Source of the DNA: Planctomycetota bacterium
GTDB taxonomy: Bacteria > Planctomycetota > Phycisphaerae > Sedimentisphaerales > Anaerobacaceae
Length of the DNA stretch: 64,000 nt
NCBI GenBank assembly: GCA_019456145.1
Contig: VRUL01000019.1
Coordinates: 1 to 64,000, forward strand
Direction of reading: 5' to 3'
Both the position numbers and the translations under genes were made by a program. Below the pieces are notes generated by a model. It worked only from the letters and a program-made list of their open reading frames with translations. It searched no databases and was not told the origin of the DNA. Of the stretch, positions 10,108 to 19,397 are shown piece by piece (the stretch's first letter is position 1; the number at the start of each line of letters is the position of its first letter).

Positions 10108-10150
10108 TTATTTTCGTATTTCATACATCGTACTTCAATACAGATACGAT

Positions 10151-10807
10151 TCACGCTTTGGCCAAGGCATCCAACTCCTCGAACACCAAACCGCTTACCT
10201 CACCAACGTCCTTGTTGGCATCGATGTCAAAAACCATGCAGTTGTTTTTATTATAGTAGTCGACGACCGGTTCTGTCTGTAGGTGATAGGTTTTAAGTCG
10301 ATTCTCCACCACCTCAGCACTGTCATCAGGTCGTTGAACGAGCCTGGTGCCGTCATTATCACATATTCCTTCGATCTTTGGCTTTAAGTTTTCAATGTGG
10401 TAAACCGCACCACATTGAGGACAGCTTCTCCTTCCGGTCATTCTCTGAACCACCATCTGGTCATCGATCTTTAAATTTAAAACAACGTCCATTTTTTGTT
10501 TAGCTGATGCTAACGATTTAGCAAGCTCTTCTGCCTGATGAACAGTTCTTGGGAAACCATCCAGTACAAAACCAGTAACAGGGGCCTTGTTTATCGCGTC
10601 AGCCATCATATCAACTATAATTTGGTCCGGCACAAGTGCACCCGAATCCATATATTCCTGAGCTTTCCTGCCAAGCTCGGTGTCTTCTGCTCTTTCACGC
10701 CTTAAGATGTCTCCACTGGATAGATGCAGCAGACCATACTTGGCAACAATCCGTTTACACTGTGTTCCTTTGCCCGCGCCAGGCGCACCCAACAAAACTA
10801 TCCTCAC
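10151..10807 (-). CDS. adk: Adenylate kinase
   Basis: Adenylate kinase (218 aa) interconverts ATP plus AMP and two ADP. The P-loop GAPGAGKGTQ lies at residues 7-16, and the AMP-binding DGFPRT motif follows. The lid is of the long, metal-binding type with CPQC and a later CDND, that is three Cys and one Asp as zinc ligands. The start codon is GTG and overlaps the TGA of secY (GTGA), indicating translational coupling. Confidence 0.97.
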   Translation of the reverse strand: MRIVLLGAPGAGKGTQCKRIVAKYGLLHLSSGDILRRERAEDTELGRKAQEYMDSGALVPDQIIVDMMADAINKAPVTGFVLDGFPRTVHQAEELAKSLASAKQKMDVVLNLKIDDQMVVQRMTGRRSCPQCGAVYHIENLKPKIEGICDNDGTRLVQRPDDSAEVVENRLKTYHLQTEPVVDYYNKNNCMVFDIDANKDVGEVSGLVFEELDALAKA

Positions 10808-12159
10808 GTATTTGGCCCTTTAATTCTGCCAGTTTCACTGAAACCTTCGTAGCTTCGCATCAAGAGGTTCGCCTCAATTTTCTGAACCAGGTCCAGCGAG
10901 ACACTGACAACTATCAATAAACCCGTTCCGCCCAAAAACGTTGCAACCCGCCAATCAATTCCTAACGATATCGAAATAATGGTCGGTACGACAGCAATTA
11001 TAGATAAGAATGCAGCTCCAAAATAAGTTATTCTGGTCATCACGGTTTCCAAATAATCAGCGGTTCTACGTCCCGGTCGAAGTCCGGGGATAAAGCTTCC
11101 TGAATCCCTCAAGTTTTTGGCCATCTCCCTCGGCTGAAACTGCACAGTTACCCAAAAATAAGCGAACAGAAATATCAATAACATATAGATGGTATTGTAA
11201 GTAAAAGCGGTGTGTTTCAAAGCACCTTGCACAGTGTCCAGAATGGCCGAATTCCTGAAACTCTCTATTCTCGTGAACTGTTCAATTATCACCGGCGGGA
11301 ACATCATAAAAGCCGATGCGAAGATTATCGGCATCACTCCGCCGTGATTGACACGCAACGGCAAATAATGCCTTTGGCCACCATACATTCGTCGTCCGCG
11401 CATCATCTTTGCCTGTTGAATCGGTATCCTTCGCTGGCCTTGCGTTATTAGTATTGCACCGGCAACAACAAAAACAAACGATGCTATCAAGAACAGTAAC
11501 TTTGCCGGGCTTATGGTGCCAGCCGGTGCACCCACCCTTAAGTCAACATTCTCCAGGAGCATTCCAACTGCCCAGGGCATTCGAGAAACAATACCAGCCA
11601 TAATTATCAAGCTAATGCCATTACCTATGCCGTACTCATCTATCTGCTCGCCCAGCCACATCAGGAAGATGGTTCCGGCTGTCATACTGACAATGCCCAT
11701 GATGACACCTTGAGTTTCCATGCCCGGATAGATAAACTTGCCTAACATCTTCATAAACATCATCGACTGAATAAGACATATAAGGACCGCCAGGTAGCGT
11801 GTGTACTCCTGTATCTTTTTGTGTCCTGTTTGGCCTTCCTGGCGTAGTTTTTTCAAAGCGGGAACAACCTCACCCAGCAGCATAAGAATAATAGACGCAG
11901 TAATATAGGGCATAATCCCCAACCCAAATATGCTGCTTTTGTCCAGGGTTCCACCGGTGAATATCCGCATATATTCAGTGGCCCTGCCTATGGGGCTCTC
12001 TGTGTCTCTGTGCTTTGTGACCTCAGCTATTTTGGCCTGGTCAAAACAGGGATTGGGGATATGGAAACCAATCCTGTACATTATCAGCAGCGCCAAAGTA
12101 AAAAGAATTTTGTTGCGCAGATCCGGGATTCTGAATATGTTAAATACTGTCCCAAGCAT
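10804..12159 (-). CDS. secY: Protein translocase subunit SecY
   Basis: The 451-residue inner-membrane channel protein of the Sec translocon has about ten hydrophobic spans. Signature stretches include FGLGIMPYITASIILMLL in span 2 and the cytoplasmic loop YGGQRHYLPLRVNHGGVMP. It partners SecE, encoded at 38505-38897 in the same super-cluster. Its stop overlaps the adk start. Confidence 0.97.
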   Translation of the reverse strand: MLGTVFNIFRIPDLRNKILFTLALLIMYRIGFHIPNPCFDQAKIAEVTKHRDTESPIGRATEYMRIFTGGTLDKSSIFGLGIMPYITASIILMLLGEVVPALKKLRQEGQTGHKKIQEYTRYLAVLICLIQSMMFMKMLGKFIYPGMETQGVIMGIVSMTAGTIFLMWLGEQIDEYGIGNGISLIIMAGIVSRMPWAVGMLLENVDLRVGAPAGTISPAKLLFLIASFVFVVAGAILITQGQRRIPIQQAKMMRGRRMYGGQRHYLPLRVNHGGVMPIIFASAFMMFPPVIIEQFTRIESFRNSAILDTVQGALKHTAFTYNTIYMLLIFLFAYFWVTVQFQPREMAKNLRDSGSFIPGLRPGRRTADYLETVMTRITYFGAAFLSIIAVVPTIISISLGIDWRVATFLGGTGLLIVVSVSLDLVQKIEANLLMRSYEGFSETGRIKGPNT

Positions 12160-12252
12160 TTCTGTGTTTCCTGTTAATCTTTAACTTTACCATAATTGAA
12201 GTCACTCTATTTTGTCCACTATAGGTGCAGCGCAAGATGCCAACCCGACCGA

Positions 12253-12699
12253 TCAGGTAATTAGTTTTGCTTTGCCGCCGCAGCCTACAATCTTCTGCTC
12301 TGCACTTTTGCTAAATTTATGAGCAGTTACTTCCAGCTTTTTTGTCAGTTCCCCATTACCAAGAATCTTAACTTTAGTTTTCCGGCCGTCAATCAGTCCG
12401 GCATTAGATAATTGTTCGACACCAACGTCAGCACCCTCGTCAAATCTTTCCAACTGTGATACATTAACAATCTGGAAACGTGTTGCGAAATTATAATTAC
12501 TAAAACCACGTTTGGGCAGTCGACGAAATAAAGGCATCTGTCCACCTTCATAAAGCGAGACGGATGTCGAACCGGCCCTGCTGCCACTACCTTTGTGGCC
12601 TCGGCCGCAGGTTTTGCCACGGCCTGTGCCCACACCTCTTCCAACACGCCTGCGAACCTTGTGCTTACCTGCGATAGAAGTTATTTCGTGATTCAACAT
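12253..12699 (-). CDS. rplO: 50S ribosomal protein L15
   Basis: The 148-residue L15 has the Gly/Arg-rich N-terminal arm (RRRVGRGVGTGRGKTCGRGHKG) and the typical GQMPLFRRLPKRGF block. It begins 8 bases after the rpsE stop. The gene for L30 (rpmD), which usually sits between S5 and L15, is absent. Confidence 0.96.
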   Translation of the reverse strand: MLNHEITSIAGKHKVRRRVGRGVGTGRGKTCGRGHKGSGSRAGSTSVSLYEGGQMPLFRRLPKRGFSNYNFATRFQIVNVSQLERFDEGADVGVEQLSNAGLIDGRKTKVKILGNGELTKKLEVTAHKFSKSAEQKIVGCGGKAKLIT

Positions 12700-12707
12700 T
12701 TAACTCA

Positions 12708-13271
12708 TCACCACCTTTTTATTACTTCAATCTTTACGCCGCGAAGGGATTCGACCATTTCTTTGCTACGTAATTTCAAAAGTCCATTCAACGTAGCCTT
12801 GACAACATTTTTAGCAGATGTGCTTCCATAAACTTTCGTAAGGACATCCTGCACCCCGGCGAATTCGAGCACCGCTCGAGCACTGGAACCGGCGATAACT
12901 CCGGTACCGGGACTGGCCGGGACTAACGCTATCCTTGTAGCTCTATATTTGCCCTGGACCTGGTAAGGAATCGTTCGACGACTCAATGCTATTTTGTGCA
13001 AAGTCTTTTTGGCGTCCTTTATACCTTTCTCAACGGCAAGCGGAACTTCGTTGGCCTTACCATAACCAACACCCACAGTGCCCGCATGGTCACCAATGAC
13101 AACTAAAGCCGCAAAGCTGAACCGCCGACCGCCTTTGACCACTTTGGAACATCGAAATATCTTTACGACGGTATCTTCCAGCGGCTGTTCTTCCTGAGCA
13201 GATAAGTTAACCGGTTCTACTGCCAATGTTTTTTCTCCAATCGTATTTCGGCGGTCACGAATTACTTTCAA
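12708..13271 (-). CDS. rpsE: 30S ribosomal protein S5
   Basis: S5 (187 aa) consists of a double-stranded RNA-binding-like N-terminal domain ([33 protein letters not shown]) and a C-terminal S5 fold ([16 protein letters not shown]-like block). It takes part in decoding fidelity and mRNA unwinding. An N-terminal tail of about 35 residues is longer than in E. coli. Its ATG overlaps the rplR stop by four bases (ATGA). Confidence 0.96.
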   Translation of the reverse strand: MKVIRDRRNTIGEKTLAVEPVNLSAQEEQPLEDTVVKIFRCSKVVKGGRRFSFAALVVIGDHAGTVGVGYGKANEVPLAVEKGIKDAKKTLHKIALSRRTIPYQVQGKYRATRIALVPASPGTGVIAGSSARAVLEFAGVQDVLTKVYGSTSAKNVVKATLNGLLKLRSKEMVESLRGVKIEVIKRW

Positions 13272-13633
13272 AAAATCAGGCCGGTTTTACGTGCCGCTTC
13301 GGCAAGAGCCTTAACTCTGCCATGAAACTTATATCGGTTCCTATCAAAACAAACGCACTTAATACCGACGCTAAAGGCTTGTTTTGCCACCACTTCACCT
13401 ACGATTTGAGCGGCTTTTTTGTCGGTGGTACTGGGCAATTGGTCCCGTAGACCTTTTGCTCTCGTGCTCGCCGAAACAAGCGTCGCTCCGGCAACATCAT
13501 CTATAATCTGAGCGTAGATATGCCTGTTCGAACGGAACACCGACAGTCGCGGCCTGTTTGGTGTTCCAAAGACCTTTTTTCGCACGTGATATTTACGCCT
13601 CAGTGTCGCTTTTTTTAACCTGTCAATTCTCAT
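13268..13633 (-). CDS. rplR: 50S ribosomal protein L18
   Basis: The 121-residue 5S rRNA-binding protein of the central protuberance is identified by [20 protein letters not shown] near residue 30 and the C-terminal [13 protein letters not shown]-type motif. It lies between rplF and rpsE and is translationally coupled to rpsE through a four-base overlap. The 121-base gap before it, after rplF, holds no gene. Confidence 0.96.
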   Translation of the reverse strand: MRIDRLKKATLRRKYHVRKKVFGTPNRPRLSVFRSNRHIYAQIIDDVAGATLVSASTRAKGLRDQLPSTTDKKAAQIVGEVVAKQAFSVGIKCVCFDRNRYKFHGRVKALAEAARKTGLIF

Positions 13634-13754
13634 AAAAAACCAAATCCCGATTGCCGCTTACTACTTTCAATTGACCATTTATTATTTTCTATCAATTTCG
13701 AGCTTTAACTTCTTTTCGGTTCCCTTTCAATAGCCAATTGTTAACGGTCAATTC

Positions 13755-14336
13755 TTATACTGTTCCCGAAGTAAACGCTTTGCCAACCTTGCGACGGACG
13801 TGTTCGTCAGCATAACGAATACCCTTTCCTTTATATGGTTCGGGCGGCCTTATCTTCCGTATATCAGCAGCAAACTGTCCCAGCAGTCTCTTGTCTGTCG
13901 CAGAAAGAGTGAATTTAGCAGGAACATCATTACCTCTGGTTGCCTCGACAGCAATGTTTACCTTTAAGTCCTTCGGTATTATCAGAACTACGGGATGGGA
14001 AAAGCCAACCTGAAAAGTCAGCTTTCCACCCATATCTTTGACATTATAGCCAGTACCGTATACTTCCATTTTCCTTTCAAAGCCTTTACTGACACCCGTC
14101 ACCATATTAGCAATCAAGGCACGCATTGTACCGTGTAACTGTTTGGCCTCACGGATTTGGGGATGTTCATTTTTAACAGACACTACTCCCGCGGAACTGT
14201 CAATTTCCACCTTTATCGGTGGCTGACAGTCCATCTGGAGTTGTCCGAGTGGACCGGAAACTTTAATACACCGGCCGTTCTTCTCAACCTTAACTCCCTG
14301 AGGGATAACAATCGTTTTGTTCCCGATACGACTCAT
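13755..14336 (-). CDS. rplF: 50S ribosomal protein L6
   Basis: L6 has two tandem alpha/beta repeats (193 aa) and sits near the factor-binding site. The C-terminal signature PEPYKGKGIRYADEHVRRK is clear. I start it at the ATG at 14336 (MSRIGNKTIVIP), which shares one base with the rpsH stop (TAATG). A start five codons earlier would overlap rpsH further. Confidence 0.96.
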   Translation of the reverse strand: MSRIGNKTIVIPQGVKVEKNGRCIKVSGPLGQLQMDCQPPIKVEIDSSAGVVSVKNEHPQIREAKQLHGTMRALIANMVTGVSKGFERKMEVYGTGYNVKDMGGKLTFQVGFSHPVVLIIPKDLKVNIAVEATRGNDVPAKFTLSATDKRLLGQFAADIRKIRPPEPYKGKGIRYADEHVRRKVGKAFTSGTV

Positions 14337-14734
14337 TAGCTCACCGTACAAAGTATTTCACCGCCGACCTTGGTCTCTCGGCAGCTTCTATCACTCATTA
14401 CACCTCTACTTGTAGAAACCACTACTATACCCATACCGCCTAAAACATGTGGTAATTTGTCAACAGATGAATAGATTCTACAGCCGGGTTTACTTATCCT
14501 TTTTATTTCGTTAATAATAGACTGGCCATTCCGATCATACTTGAGAGCAACTCTCAGTATTCCCTGCCTGCTGTCATCGATTCGGTCGCAATCTTCAATG
14601 TAACCTTCCTTCTTTAAAACAGCCGCTATACCTTCGCAAATATTCGATGCTTTAATGACAACTTCACTTCGATTTATTCGTGAAGCGTTGCGAATTCTCG
14701 TCAACATATCAGCTATTGGGTCGCTCATACTCAT
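14336..14734 (-). CDS. rpsH: 30S ribosomal protein S8
   Basis: The 132-residue 16S rRNA-binding protein starts MSMSDPIADMLTRIRNA and ends with the family signature STSRGVMSDRSCRETKVGG. In E. coli S8 is also the translational repressor of the spc operon; no such site was examined here. Position and length are standard. Confidence 0.96.
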   Translation of the reverse strand: MSMSDPIADMLTRIRNASRINRSEVVIKASNICEGIAAVLKKEGYIEDCDRIDDSRQGILRVALKYDRNGQSIINEIKRISKPGCRIYSSVDKLPHVLGGMGIVVVSTSRGVMSDRSCRETKVGGEILCTVS

Positions 14735-14783
14735 AAAATTATACCTCGTTGATTCGTGGCTCGTTCGATATACGCTTCACGAC

Positions 14784-14969
14784 TCACCAACTGGCTTTTT
14801 TCACTCCTGGAATTTTTCCTTCGTTAGCTAAGGTTCTAAAGCAAATCCGACAAATTTTGAACTTGCGATAAACAGCTCTTGATCTTCCACAAAGCTGGCA
14901 GCGAGTATATTGTCTAACACGAAACTTTTGCTTCTTTTCTGCCTTGTTTTCCAGTGCTTTAGTTGACAT
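14784..14969 (-). CDS. rpsN: 30S ribosomal protein S14, zinc type
   Basis: The 61-residue short S14 (type Z) carries two CxxC pairs, CQLC and CRIC, that bind one zinc. The long zinc-free S14 would be about 100 residues. It lies between rplE and rpsH. Confidence 0.95.
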   Translation of the reverse strand: MSTKALENKAEKKQKFRVRQYTRCQLCGRSRAVYRKFKICRICFRTLANEGKIPGVKKASW

Positions 14970-15019
14970 CTACACGTTCCAAAATAATCTTTGTCATTTC
15001 GCCTTTTAACCGCTAAATA

Positions 15020-15574
15020 TTAGTCTTCACCTGCTGTCTTCTTGAACGGCATACCAAACAGCGACAGCATCTTTCTTGCTTCCTCGTCAGTATTTGCCGT
15101 TGTCACCAGGGTTATATTCATACCCTGCTGAAACTCCATCTGTGCGGGGTTGATTTCCGGGAAAACACCCTGTTCTGCCAGACCCATAGAGTAATTACCT
15201 CTACCGTCAAAACTATCGGGATTAAGGCCTCGAAAATCTCTTACTCGCGGGATTGCAAGGTTAATGAGTCTATCCATAAATTCATACATTCGCACGCCGT
15301 GCATAGTAACTTTCAAACTGGTTTCCTGCCCCTGACGAACTTTGAAACCCGCAACACTCTTTATAGCTTTACAGACAAGGGGCATTTGGCCCGCTATCGC
15401 CATCAGGTCCTTTTTAGCAGATTCCAGGAATTTTTTATCCTGTGTCGCTCTGCCCACACCCATAGAGATAACAACCTTTCTCATCTTTGGTACAGCCATT
15501 GGGTTCTTGTAGGCAAATTCCTTAGTCAATTCCGGAACCACTCTGGACTTATATAAATCTTTTAAACGTGCCAT
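15020..15574 (-). CDS. rplE: 50S ribosomal protein L5
   Basis: The 184-residue 5S rRNA-binding protein of the central protuberance contains RVRDFRGLNPDSFDGRGNY and the terminal block LVTTANTDEEARKML. It follows rplX and precedes the short S14 as in the standard spc operon. Confidence 0.96.
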   Translation of the reverse strand: MARLKDLYKSRVVPELTKEFAYKNPMAVPKMRKVVISMGVGRATQDKKFLESAKKDLMAIAGQMPLVCKAIKSVAGFKVRQGQETSLKVTMHGVRMYEFMDRLINLAIPRVRDFRGLNPDSFDGRGNYSMGLAEQGVFPEINPAQMEFQQGMNITLVTTANTDEEARKMLSLFGMPFKKTAGED

Positions 15575-15674
15575 CTTGTAATTGGTTACCTGGTTAACTG
15601 GTTAAATCCACCCCCAGCGTATCCGCAACAAGCAGACATAGGGGCGTATTCACCAATTAAACGCTCACTACTCA

Positions 15675-16007
15675 CTATTTTGCCCTTCTAACAATACTAA
15701 TTTCAGTACCGTCGGTTGCAACGCGTCTTTTACTTCCATCCTCACGCTGCTGATAATTGACCCTACTGCCCCTCGAAGTTTTCGTGTTGAGAGGTAGTAC
15801 ATTACTGATATGTATCGGCTGTTCAACGTTTATTCGGCCTCCCTGAGGATTTCTGCGTGACGGCCGAACGTGCTTTTTTGCTATATTGTGCCCCTGGACC
15901 ACTACTTTATTCTTTTCAGTAATGACACGCAGCACTCGGCCGGTAGCACCTTTATGGTCACCAGCTATAATCTCAACCATATCACCTTTTTTTATATGTA
16001 GGGCCAT
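15675..16007 (-). CDS. rplX: 50S ribosomal protein L24
   Basis: L24 (110 aa) starts with a KOW domain (KKGDMVEIIAGDHKGATGRVL). It is an early assembly protein of the large subunit. The order rplN-rplX-rplE is standard. Confidence 0.96.
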   Translation of the reverse strand: MALHIKKGDMVEIIAGDHKGATGRVLRVITEKNKVVVQGHNIAKKHVRPSRRNPQGGRINVEQPIHISNVLPLNTKTSRGSRVNYQQREDGSKRRVATDGTEISIVRRAK

Positions 16008-16048
16008 CTTTTGCCTTTAGTATTTCATTTCATGCTTTACGCTGACAT

Positions 16049-16462
16049 TTAGACTACTTCGCTTGCCAAAGAGATAATCTTCATATAATTTTTTTCACGT
16101 AGCTCGCGAGCCACCGCACCGAAGATTCTCGTTCCTATCGGATTACCGTCAGGGTCAATCATAACTGCGGCATTACTATCGAATCTTACATAGCTGCCAT
16201 CAGAACGTTTCAGAGGACTCCTGGTGCGAATAATCACGCACTTATGAACTTTCTTGTCGTCCAACTGGCAGGTCGGCAGCGATTTTTTTATAGCAACACA
16301 AACAATATCTCCTACTGAAGCCACGGGTCTGGTCTTTTTACCGCGAGATCCACCTTTTCCAAGAACCTTGATGCATAATGCCAACTTCACACCTGAGTTG
16401 TCGGCTATATCCAACATTGTTTCCTGCTGAACCACTTTATTCCCCGTCGTATTTAGCTTCAC
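16049..16462 (-). CDS. rplN: 50S ribosomal protein L14
   Basis: L14 is recognised by [20 protein letters not shown] and the C-terminal [20 protein letters not shown]. The frame begins about ten residues before the usual start, which would correspond to VVQQETML. No ATG is available there, so the 137-residue version with a short extra N-terminus is kept. Confidence 0.95.
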   Translation of the reverse strand: MKLNTTGNKVVQQETMLDIADNSGVKLALCIKVLGKGGSRGKKTRPVASVGDIVCVAIKKSLPTCQLDDKKVHKCVIIRTRSPLKRSDGSYVRFDSNAAVMIDPDGNPIGTRIFGAVARELREKNYMKIISLASEVV

Positions 16463-16511
16463 GCGTTTATTAGGTTTTCCAAGCGCACTTTATTGCACGT
16501 TTGGACTCTTA

Positions 16512-16769
16512 CTAACCGGTTGTCTCTACAATCCTCACAAGGCGCCAACTCTTGGTTTTACTATAAGGGCGGCATTGCGCAACTTCAACAAGGTCACCAA
16601 CAGTAGCCTGGCTGTGCTCGTCGTGGACACCAAGTTTTGTTCTACGCTTAACATACTTGCCGTATTTTGGATGCCTGACCTTGAAGTCAATGGCAACTTT
16701 GATGCTTTTGGCACCACTGTTGCTCACTACCACGCCGGTTTTAGTTTTTAATTTTCGGTCCTGCATCAT
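16512..16769 (-). CDS. rpsQ: 30S ribosomal protein S17
   Basis: S17 is an OB-fold protein that binds 16S rRNA helix 11 (TKTGVVVSNSGAKSIKVAI, then the GDLVEVAQCRPYSKTKSW-type block). I chose the ATG at 16769 because AGGAA precedes it and the product (85 aa) then has the usual family length. An upstream start at 16802 would add eleven residues without family support. Confidence 0.93.
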   Translation of the reverse strand: MMQDRKLKTKTGVVVSNSGAKSIKVAIDFKVRHPKYGKYVKRRTKLGVHDEHSQATVGDLVEVAQCRPYSKTKSWRLVRIVETTG

Positions 16770-16869
16770 AGATTCCTGATTTTTTTGCCGGAGAGAACGC
16801 AAATCACACAGAGATTTTTAATATTGTCATTCCTGGATATCCGGGAATCCGGCTTCTTTTTCTTATTTT

Positions 16870-17100
16870 TTACTGCTTCTTCTCTGCGCTCTTGGCGATC
16901 TCGGCGGTTAATTTTTCACTATTTTCATGCAATATTGTTTTAATCCTGGCAATATCACGCTTGACATTAGTTATAGCTTTGGAATTTTCCAGCTTTTCAG
17001 TAACAGCCTGCGAGCGCAAATCAAACAAATGTCTCTGAAGTTCTTCGAGCTTGGTCTCAATCTCATCCGTGCTCATTTCGCGGTAATGCTGTGCTTTCAT
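16870..17100 (-). CDS. rpmC: 50S ribosomal protein L29
   Basis: The 76-residue two-helix protein of the exit-tunnel rim starts MKAQHYREMSTDEIETKLEE and contains LFDLRSQAVTEKLEN. I prefer this start over the ATG at 17145, which would overlap rplP and add a non-conserved segment. It sits between rplP and rpsQ. Confidence 0.93.
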   Translation of the reverse strand: MKAQHYREMSTDEIETKLEELQRHLFDLRSQAVTEKLENSKAITNVKRDIARIKTILHENSEKLTAEIAKSAEKKQ

Positions 17101-17119
17101 TTCAAGCTGCCTTCTTGTT

Positions 17120-17530
17120 TTATAACGAATGTCTTCGCCTAACAAATCTACACCTGATCGGCATTTTATGAGCGACCCTAACTAATGCCTGCTTTGCCAC
17201 ATCCTCATTTACTCCACCGATCTCAAACATAACCTGCCCGGGCCTGACTCTGGCAACCCAAAATTCAGGTTCACCTTTGCCCTTGCCCATTCTCGTTTCC
17301 AACGGCTTTGAACTTACCGGTTTGTGCGGAAATATCCTAAGATAAACTTTGCCTTCACGATGCAAAAAATGAGTTGCAGCGACTCGGCCAGCCTCAATGT
17401 GCCTGGCAGTTATCCAGCTTCTTTCCAGGGCCTGCAAGCCGTATTCACCAAATGCCACGAAATTGGACCTGGAGGCATTACCTTTCATTGTACCGCGTTG
17501 GCTCTTACGGTACTTGACTCTTTTGGGCAT
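17120..17530 (-). CDS. rplP: 50S ribosomal protein L16
   Basis: L16 (136 aa) organises the aminoacyl-tRNA site region of 23S rRNA. It begins [13 protein letters not shown] and contains [21 protein letters not shown]-like and [14 protein letters not shown] blocks. Three extra residues upstream (MVM) are possible but not conserved. Confidence 0.95.
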   Translation of the reverse strand: MPKRVKYRKSQRGTMKGNASRSNFVAFGEYGLQALERSWITARHIEAGRVAATHFLHREGKVYLRIFPHKPVSSKPLETRMGKGKGEPEFWVARVRPGQVMFEIGGVNEDVAKQALVRVAHKMPIRCRFVRRRHSL

Positions 17531-17606
17531 CATTACCATTTTCTAAACCTTACAAACATCGTTTGAAGTATTATTTTCTTTTTAACGAGGCGGAAAACCT
17601 CTGCTT

Positions 17607-18470
17607 CTATCCGCTATCGGATACCAAACCGCTTCCTTCGGTACTTTTCTGCTCTCCGAGCCCACCTTCTGGCAACGGGGCAACTACATTAGCTTCGGTA
17701 GTGGTTTGGCTCTTTTGTACTGGTTCAGCTTTAGGCTTGCCACGCCTCTGCGTTGAACCGGTACGCCTCTGACCCGGCCCAGTACGCCTGGCCGGGCGAG
17801 AAGGCCGACGACGAGGGACTCGCTCAATTTCCTCTCCGAATTTACCTTTATAAATCCAAACCTTAACGCCAATCGATCCATATGTCGTTCTTGATGTTGC
17901 CAAGGCGTAATCTACATTGGCATCCAGTGTATGCAGTGGGATAGAGCCGAGCTTCTGAGTCTCCCTGCGTGCCATTTCTGAGCCTGCCAATCGTCCGGCA
18001 CAAATAATTTTAACTCCTTTAGCACCCGCGTTCATTGCTGCTTCACAAAACTGCTTCATAGTACGCCTAAATGAGGCTCTCTTACTTAACTGCTCAGAGA
18101 TTCCTTCGGCCACCAGTGCTGCATTCAGCTCCGGTTCCTTTATCTCGATAACATTTACGGCCACTTTTCGACCCGTTATCTGTTCAAGCTCTTCTCTCAA
18201 TCCATCGACCTCACCGCCCCTGGGCCCTATGACCACACCAGGCCGACCGCTGTGCAGTGTTACTTTTACTTCGTTGCGTGTTCGAATTACTTCTACCTTT
18301 GCCACGGCACCTTTCGGCATACGACGATTATATTTTGTGTCAACATACTTTCTGATTTTCTGGTCCTCGACGAGAAAATTGCCGTAATCAGCCTTGGTAG
18401 CAAACCAGGTACTCTGCCATCCAAGTGTTATTCCCGTTCTAAAACCTATTGGCGAAACTTTCTGACCCAT
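17607..18470 (-). CDS. rpsC: 30S ribosomal protein S3
   Basis: S3 forms part of the mRNA entry channel. It contains a KH domain (VVIGPRGGEVDGLREELE) and the C-terminal S3 domain (SIPLHTLDANVDYALA, TTYGSIGVKVWIYKG). The start at 18470 (MGQKVSPIGFRTG) is the family start and falls after the rplV stop; an upstream Met would overlap rplV. A low-complexity tail of about 60 residues, basic and Pro/Thr-rich, extends beyond the normal end. Confidence 0.95.
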   Translation of the reverse strand: MGQKVSPIGFRTGITLGWQSTWFATKADYGNFLVEDQKIRKYVDTKYNRRMPKGAVAKVEVIRTRNEVKVTLHSGRPGVVIGPRGGEVDGLREELEQITGRKVAVNVIEIKEPELNAALVAEGISEQLSKRASFRRTMKQFCEAAMNAGAKGVKIICAGRLAGSEMARRETQKLGSIPLHTLDANVDYALATSRTTYGSIGVKVWIYKGKFGEEIERVPRRRPSRPARRTGPGQRRTGSTQRRGKPKAEPVQKSQTTTEANVVAPLPEGGLGEQKSTEGSGLVSDSG

Positions 18471-18493
18471 AATCTTATATCTCGTATTACGTT

Positions 18494-19042
18494 TTATCCT
18501 TGCGCTACTGTTATATGTATGTGGCAAGCCTTTTTACGAATAGGATGCGATCTGCCTCTGTCTTTTGGTATCCACCTTTTTGTACCGATGCGGACTCCTG
18601 CATCATCAACTCGTGCACTGCTGATGTAGAGATTATCAACGTCAGCCTGCTGTTCATCTGCATCAGCGACGGCACTTCTCAAAATCTTGTCAATCATTGC
18701 TGCTGCACGTTTGTGTGTGAACTTCAAGATGTCCATTGCATCCTGGACGCTTCTGCCGGCAATCAACTGCGTAACGAGTCTGGCCTTGCGCGCTGAAAGT
18801 GGAGCAAAACGATAAGACGAATGCCAGTCAAGCAAATCATTTACCTCTGCAGATAAAGCGGCCGCCAGTCGGCGGACATCATCTGCACCCGGTCTGGGCT
18901 TAAAAAGGCCTTTCTGCCAGTTTCTAACAGCAACCATGGATTTCTTCTTATCAAGACCCGGTCTGGCAAGCTGGTCAGCCAACTGCTCTACATTCATCTG
19001 CTGCTGCTGACAAATCTCTTTTAACTTATTGGCACTTAACAT
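18494..19042 (-). CDS. rplV: 50S ribosomal protein L22 with N-terminal XRE-like HTH domain
   Basis: Residues about 77-182 are a normal L22 (APLSARKARLVTQLIAG, then the GTKRWIPKDRGRS hairpin that lines the exit tunnel). Residues 1-75 are extra and resemble a Cro/CI (XRE) helix-turn-helix: NVEQLADQLA as helix 2, SMVAVRNWQKG as the recognition helix, and RPGADDVRRLAAALSAEV as the following helices. E. coli L22 has 110 residues, so this 182-residue form is much longer. The extension is in frame and its start falls between rpsS and L22 without overlap. Whether it binds nucleic acid is unknown; it may be an rRNA- or assembly-related adaptation. Confidence 0.93.
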   Translation of the reverse strand: MLSANKLKEICQQQQMNVEQLADQLARPGLDKKKSMVAVRNWQKGLFKPRPGADDVRRLAAALSAEVNDLLDWHSSYRFAPLSARKARLVTQLIAGRSVQDAMDILKFTHKRAAAMIDKILRSAVADADEQQADVDNLYISSARVDDAGVRIGTKRWIPKDRGRSHPIRKKACHIHITVAQG

Positions 19043-19085
19043 AACTGGTAATTCGCTATTTGGTTAATTAAAAACTCACGATTTA

Positions 19086-19355
19086 TTATCTTATTTTCTT
19101 GCTTGAATGGCCTTTAAATACTCTTGTGGGCGAAAATTCACCCAACTTATGTCCGACCATATCCTCAGTAACAAAAACTTTATGAAACATTTTGCCGTTA
19201 TGGACCATAAAGGTAAATCCCACAAACTCCGGAATTATAGTACATCTTCTTGCCCAGGTCTTTATTGGGTCACGAGAGCCGGAGCCAATTTGCTTGTTGA
19301 CCTTAGCAAAAAGTTTGTCATCTACATACGGTCCCTTTTTAAGAGATCTTCCCAT
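19086..19355 (-). CDS. rpsS: 30S ribosomal protein S19
   Basis: The 89-residue head protein begins [15 protein letters not shown] and carries the signature [17 protein letters not shown]. It pairs with S13 at the top of the small subunit. It sits between rplB and rplV. Confidence 0.96.
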   Translation of the reverse strand: MGRSLKKGPYVDDKLFAKVNKQIGSGSRDPIKTWARRCTIIPEFVGFTFMVHNGKMFHKVFVTEDMVGHKLGEFSPTRVFKGHSSKKIR

Positions 19356-19397
19356 TTTTACTCTCGAATCTCGTGAAGCATACCTTGCTTCGCGCTT

